A stretch of 51,565 nucleotides of DNA from Pyrinomonadaceae bacterium (lineage in GTDB: Bacteria > Acidobacteriota > Blastocatellia > Pyrinomonadales > Pyrinomonadaceae): contig JALHNX010000013.1 in NCBI GenBank assembly GCA_022843305.1, positions 1 through 51,565 on the forward strand, read 5' to 3'. The notes under the pieces were generated by a model. That model did not search any database and was not told where the DNA came from. It saw only the letters and a program-made list of their open reading frames with translations. Of this stretch, positions 48,662-51,565 are shown piece after piece (position 1 is the stretch's first letter; every line of letters begins with the position of its first letter). The position numbers were made by a program, and so were the translations under genes.

Positions 48662-51565
48662 TTAATTTCTGACTAAAATTCGTTCAATTTCTTCAGCAGA
48701 CGGCTCAATCAACCAATCTGGCAGCAAAACTGTGGTTTGGTTAATAGATAAATCCGGCGTATTTTGCGCGTTAATGCCGTTCTCGCCCGTTTTTAGCAAA
48801 TGGAGCGGCGGATAGAGCTTTAAAACCTTTTCAAGCGCGTCAAGAGCGAGATTTTCACTTTCGGGCAAAAAGAAACGGTTGCGGCTGTTTTGAATGATGT
48901 TAATGAGGGCTGTTTCCCGAAGTTCGCGGATTTGTTCAAATGAACTCGGACAAATTTCAATCACGGAAACGCCTTGAAAGCGGGTTTGGCGGATTCGGAC
49001 ATCGCCAAGAAGTTCGATAATTTCATTTTCTTCCCGCACGGTGCAGATAATTTCTTCGGCTGATGCGGCGGCAGATTGCCGGATACCAAAAGTGCGGCGA
49101 ATTTCCTTGATCGTATCGGCGGCGATATTCACTCCGACTAACCGCACTCCGTCATCGGTCGTTGTGCGAACGATGTTAAGTCCCGTTTGCTGTAACTTTT
49201 TCAGATTTTTCCAAATTGGGAGTAGTGCGCCGCTTAAAAGATGAATGGTCTTTTGCTCCGTCGGCGGAACTTTTGCCTGTTCAATTTGCCACCAAGCACG
49301 GGCGCGGCTTTTGGGAACGATCTTATATCTGGAATTAAGTTCACTTTCACGAATATAAATCAGGTTATAGCCTGCCGGACGGCTGACCGAAACCATTTGA
49401 TACCGTTCACCCGTTTCAGGGTCAGTGTGAGCCAGCGTCGGACGCACCGCGACGAATTCGCCGTTTGAACGATTTTCGTAAAAATAAACACCGTCAAACT
49501 GAGAGATTTCCTCAAACTTGGCGGGGTGCGTCGGAACGGTGATTTCGAGTTTGTAATAAATTGTCTGGGCTTGGGTTAAAGCATCATTGTAAAAGACTTG
49601 CGGCGATTCCAGCATTTTTACCGAACTTGCTTTGAGGTCTTCGAGTCCGTCGTCTATTTTGCCTTTGGCTTTCAGATGCTCGATAGTTTCGAGAAAAGTT
49701 TGATAGAAATAATCAAAAAGCGCGTTTTGTCTTTCAACTTCCAAAGAGAGAAGACGATTGAGAAAACGCGGAATATTTGTCCTTTCTGACGGCGTTATCT
49801 CGTCGCGCTCGCCGCCGGCTTTGAGCAATCCCATATCAATCAGCGTTTGCTTTGGATTCTCCAATCCGATAATTTCCTCGCCGTTCAAAATTCTGGTGAA
49901 AACGACATTCAAAGCGGCTCTGCCTTCTCTTGATTCGAGATTATATTTGTCTAAATTTCCGGCTTTTTCCGCCCGGCGGTCGCCTTTGGTCAATGCGCCC
50001 ATATTTCCCAAACGCCGGGCGATGGTTGCCGAAAATCTTTTCTCGCCGCCGAGTTCGGTAAAAACAAGGGCGTAAATCGGCGGAGCGAATTGGTCGGTCC
50101 GGTGTGTTCTGCCGAAATCCTGCATCTGTTTATCGGCTGACCATTTGAGTTCGGCGGCAATGTGGTAACGCCTTTGCTGATTCCTTGCCTTGCGGCTCGC
50201 GTGAAGTGAATCGCCCGTCGAAGCGACTTCCGACATTATCGCAATCCGTTTGTCCTTGTTCTGAAAGCAGTTTTTCTCGTGAAGATTAATCAAGCGATTT
50301 GGCACGCCCGGAATCTGACGGGCGCGGTATTCGAGCCTTCCCGAAAGCGTTTTGATGAGCCGCTTTTTACGTCCGGTCATTTCGGCGACGTTTTCCGTGC
50401 CGAAATAATTGACCAATTGATCAAGCGGGTGTTCGGGAATTTCCAGAACTGAAAGACGGTCGAGCAATTCCCTTTTGAGTTCCAGGGCGACGCGGCTTTC
50501 GATTTGTTGTCCCTGAGCATCTAACACCGGAACGTAAACTATTGTGCCGCTATTTCCATCGGTTTCTTCTTGAAAAACCTTGGTTGGAAAACAGTTTTCG
50601 ACGAGCCGCGACAGCGTTTCGCGCGGGCTGAAGTCCAAATCGTCAATCGCTTCTTCTTCGTCAATCGCTCGGCTGATTTGCTTTTTCGTGTTTGCTTCGC
50701 CCGTGCCGGTGATTGAAACGACGATTGATTTCTGCTCCGCGAGCGCAGTTTCGATTTCTCGAATGATGGTCGGAACTTTGAAAGCCGTAATTAAATTTCT
50801 AAAACATCTTTGATGCTCCGCCCAGAATTGACCGACGACGTAACGGCGTGAAATTTTGCTCGAATTCGTGATGTCGAGAGCGCGATTGAAATTTTTCAAA
50901 ACTTCCTGCCACGCTCTCGCCATATTGTTATACATTTCGCGCTGTTTTGAGGTTAATGGGTGAATGACTTCGCGGTATTCGACGGCTAAACCGGAGTCGG
51001 GATCAACACCGTAACTCAAATTGCCGCAGAAATACCTGCCCATCGCTTTAAGATCCCGGGCTACCATTTCCATCGCGCCGACACCGCCCGCTTCGATTTC
51101 TTCGGCAAATTGAGAAAACCCAAGCGGAAAACTCGTTCCCATCCCCCACAATCCCAGCCGGATTTGATAAGCGAGATGCCGCACTTCGCTGGCGGCGGTC
51201 GCTGATGAATAAACAACTCGAATATCAGGGTATTTAAGCGGGTCTTGAACTTCCAAAACCGCTGCACCGGTCTGCGTCGCTTTGCCGTTTTCATCCGCAA
51301 AAGCGTGTTTGGCTTTGTGACCTTCATCAAAGATTTCCAATCCGTTCTCGCCCAGCCAGCGCATAATCTGGTCAATGCGTCTTTCGCCCGTTTTGGATTT
51401 AGCAATCAACGATTTGTAGGTGCAAAAGATTATTCCTTCACGCAAGAGAATATTTTGTTCGGGCGTGTAATCATTGATGAGCCGAATCGGGATTTTGAAA
51501 CCTAAACGCTCAAATTCTTCGCGGACGGCTTCAATTAAATCGGTTTTGACTGAAAACCAAATTGT
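48662..51565 (-). CDS. Strawberry-notch-like superfamily 2 helicase, N-terminus beyond window
   Basis: The frame is open up to the last base, so at least 967 residues are visible and the N-terminal part with Walker A is missing. Helicase motifs present are FCTYKSLIAK, LEIFDEGHKAKHAF (DExH motif II), VYSSATAASEV (motif III) and, in the C-terminal helicase domain, MSEVASTGDSLHASRKARNQ and MQDFGRTHRTDQFAPPIYAL followed by GALTKGDRRAEKA. The latter block is typical of the Strawberry-notch C-terminal domain found in phage and plasmid helicases. It is possibly a remodelling or anti-restriction factor of the element. Confidence 0.87.
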   Translation of the reverse strand, partial: TIWFSVKTDLIEAVREEFERLGFKIPIRLINDYTPEQNILLREGIIFCTYKSLIAKSKTGERRIDQIMRWLGENGLEIFDEGHKAKHAFADENGKATQTGAAVLEVQDPLKYPDIRVVYSSATAASEVRHLAYQIRLGLWGMGTSFPLGFSQFAEEIEAGGVGAMEMVARDLKAMGRYFCGNLSYGVDPDSGLAVEYREVIHPLTSKQREMYNNMARAWQEVLKNFNRALDITNSSKISRRYVVGQFWAEHQRCFRNLITAFKVPTIIREIETALAEQKSIVVSITGTGEANTKKQISRAIDEEEAIDDLDFSPRETLSRLVENCFPTKVFQEETDGNSGTIVYVPVLDAQGQQIESRVALELKRELLDRLSVLEIPEHPLDQLVNYFGTENVAEMTGRKKRLIKTLSGRLEYRARQIPGVPNRLINLHEKNCFQNKDKRIAIMSEVASTGDSLHASRKARNQQRRYHIAAELKWSADKQMQDFGRTHRTDQFAPPIYALVFTELGGEKRFSATIARRLGNMGALTKGDRRAEKAGNLDKYNLESREGRAALNVVFTRILNGEEIIGLENPKQTLIDMGLLKAGGERDEITPSERTNIPRFLNRLLSLEVERQNALFDYFYQTFLETIEHLKAKGKIDDGLEDLKASSVKMLESPQVFYNDALTQAQTIYYKLEITVPTHPAKFEEISQFDGVYFYENRSNGEFVAVRPTLAHTDPETGERYQMVSVSRPAGYNLIYIRESELNSRYKIVPKSRARAWWQIEQAKVPPTEQKTIHLLSGALLPIWKNLKKLQQTGLNIVRTTTDDGVRLVGVNIAADTIKEIRRTFGIRQSAAASAEEIICTVREENEIIELLGDVRIRQTRFQGVSVIEICPSSFEQIRELRETALINIIQNSRNRFFLPESENLALDALEKVLKLYPPLHLLKTGENGINAQNTPDLSINQTTVLLPDWLIEPSAEEIERILVRN

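Noticed and set aside
1..51565. tRNA or rRNA genes, especially as an integration target
   Set aside because: No cloverleaf-like stretch with a T-loop consensus was noticed near the recombinase or elsewhere; a tRNA-finding program would be decisive.

Overview
The window is AT-rich bacterial DNA (roughly 40-45% G+C by eye) from a diderm: there is a periplasmic TlpA-type thioredoxin, an outer-membrane barrel remnant and a lipid-type sterol desaturase. An acidobacterium-like soil or sludge organism is a reasonable guess, but no marker in the window fixes the phylum. There is no rRNA, tRNA or CRISPR array.

Left part (1-7.7 kb), chromosome-like. A minus-strand redox operon encodes EgtB, a sulfite-oxidase-like molybdoenzyme, a flavin reductase, a DUF6510 zinc ribbon, SelO and EgtD. 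EgtD runs off the edge and carries a one-base frameshift. A membrane diguanylate cyclase follows on the plus strand, behind a good sigma-54-type promoter.

Boundary and defence region (7.7-16.5 kb). A tyrosine recombinase lies next to a minus-strand defence operon: a short prokaryotic Argonaute, a 1199-residue partner with nucleosidase-like, SIR2-like, GHKL ATP-binding and APAZ domains in that order, and a separate nucleosidase. The fused nucleosidase and SIR2 domains each lack a key catalytic residue, while the separate nucleosidase keeps it. A TlpA thioredoxin and fragments of three broken genes (barrel, HlyD/CusB, histidine kinase) follow.

Plasmid or integrative-element backbone (16.5-51.5 kb), almost all minus strand. 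It has nine 16-bp iterons beside an initiator gene, a VWA/metallopeptidase plus MoxR pair, its own DNA sliding clamp, a radical-SAM/DUF2997/DUF1257/Ycf46 group, PRTRC cassette genes (ThiF, A, B, a C-like protein, perhaps E and F), a sigma-54 activator and a Strawberry-notch helicase cut by the window end. Several proteins, including the initiator, carry Q-x-[SE]-L-F motifs like those that bind sliding clamps.

Two insertions interrupt the backbone. A 5.24-kb Tn3-family transposon (23036-28278) with a perfect 5-bp target duplication sits in the 5' end of the MoxR gene; its terminal repeat supplies new in-frame start codons, so MoxR loses only about ten residues. A plus-strand cargo operon (41362-44114), divergent from a LysR gene, begins with a rhodanese whose catalytic Cys codon is TGA, followed 16 nt later by a perfect hairpin of bacterial SECIS shape. 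It is a strong selenoprotein candidate.

The observations most worth following are the four-domain Argonaute system, the selenocysteine rhodanese, the transposon-rescued MoxR gene and the clamp-motif network.
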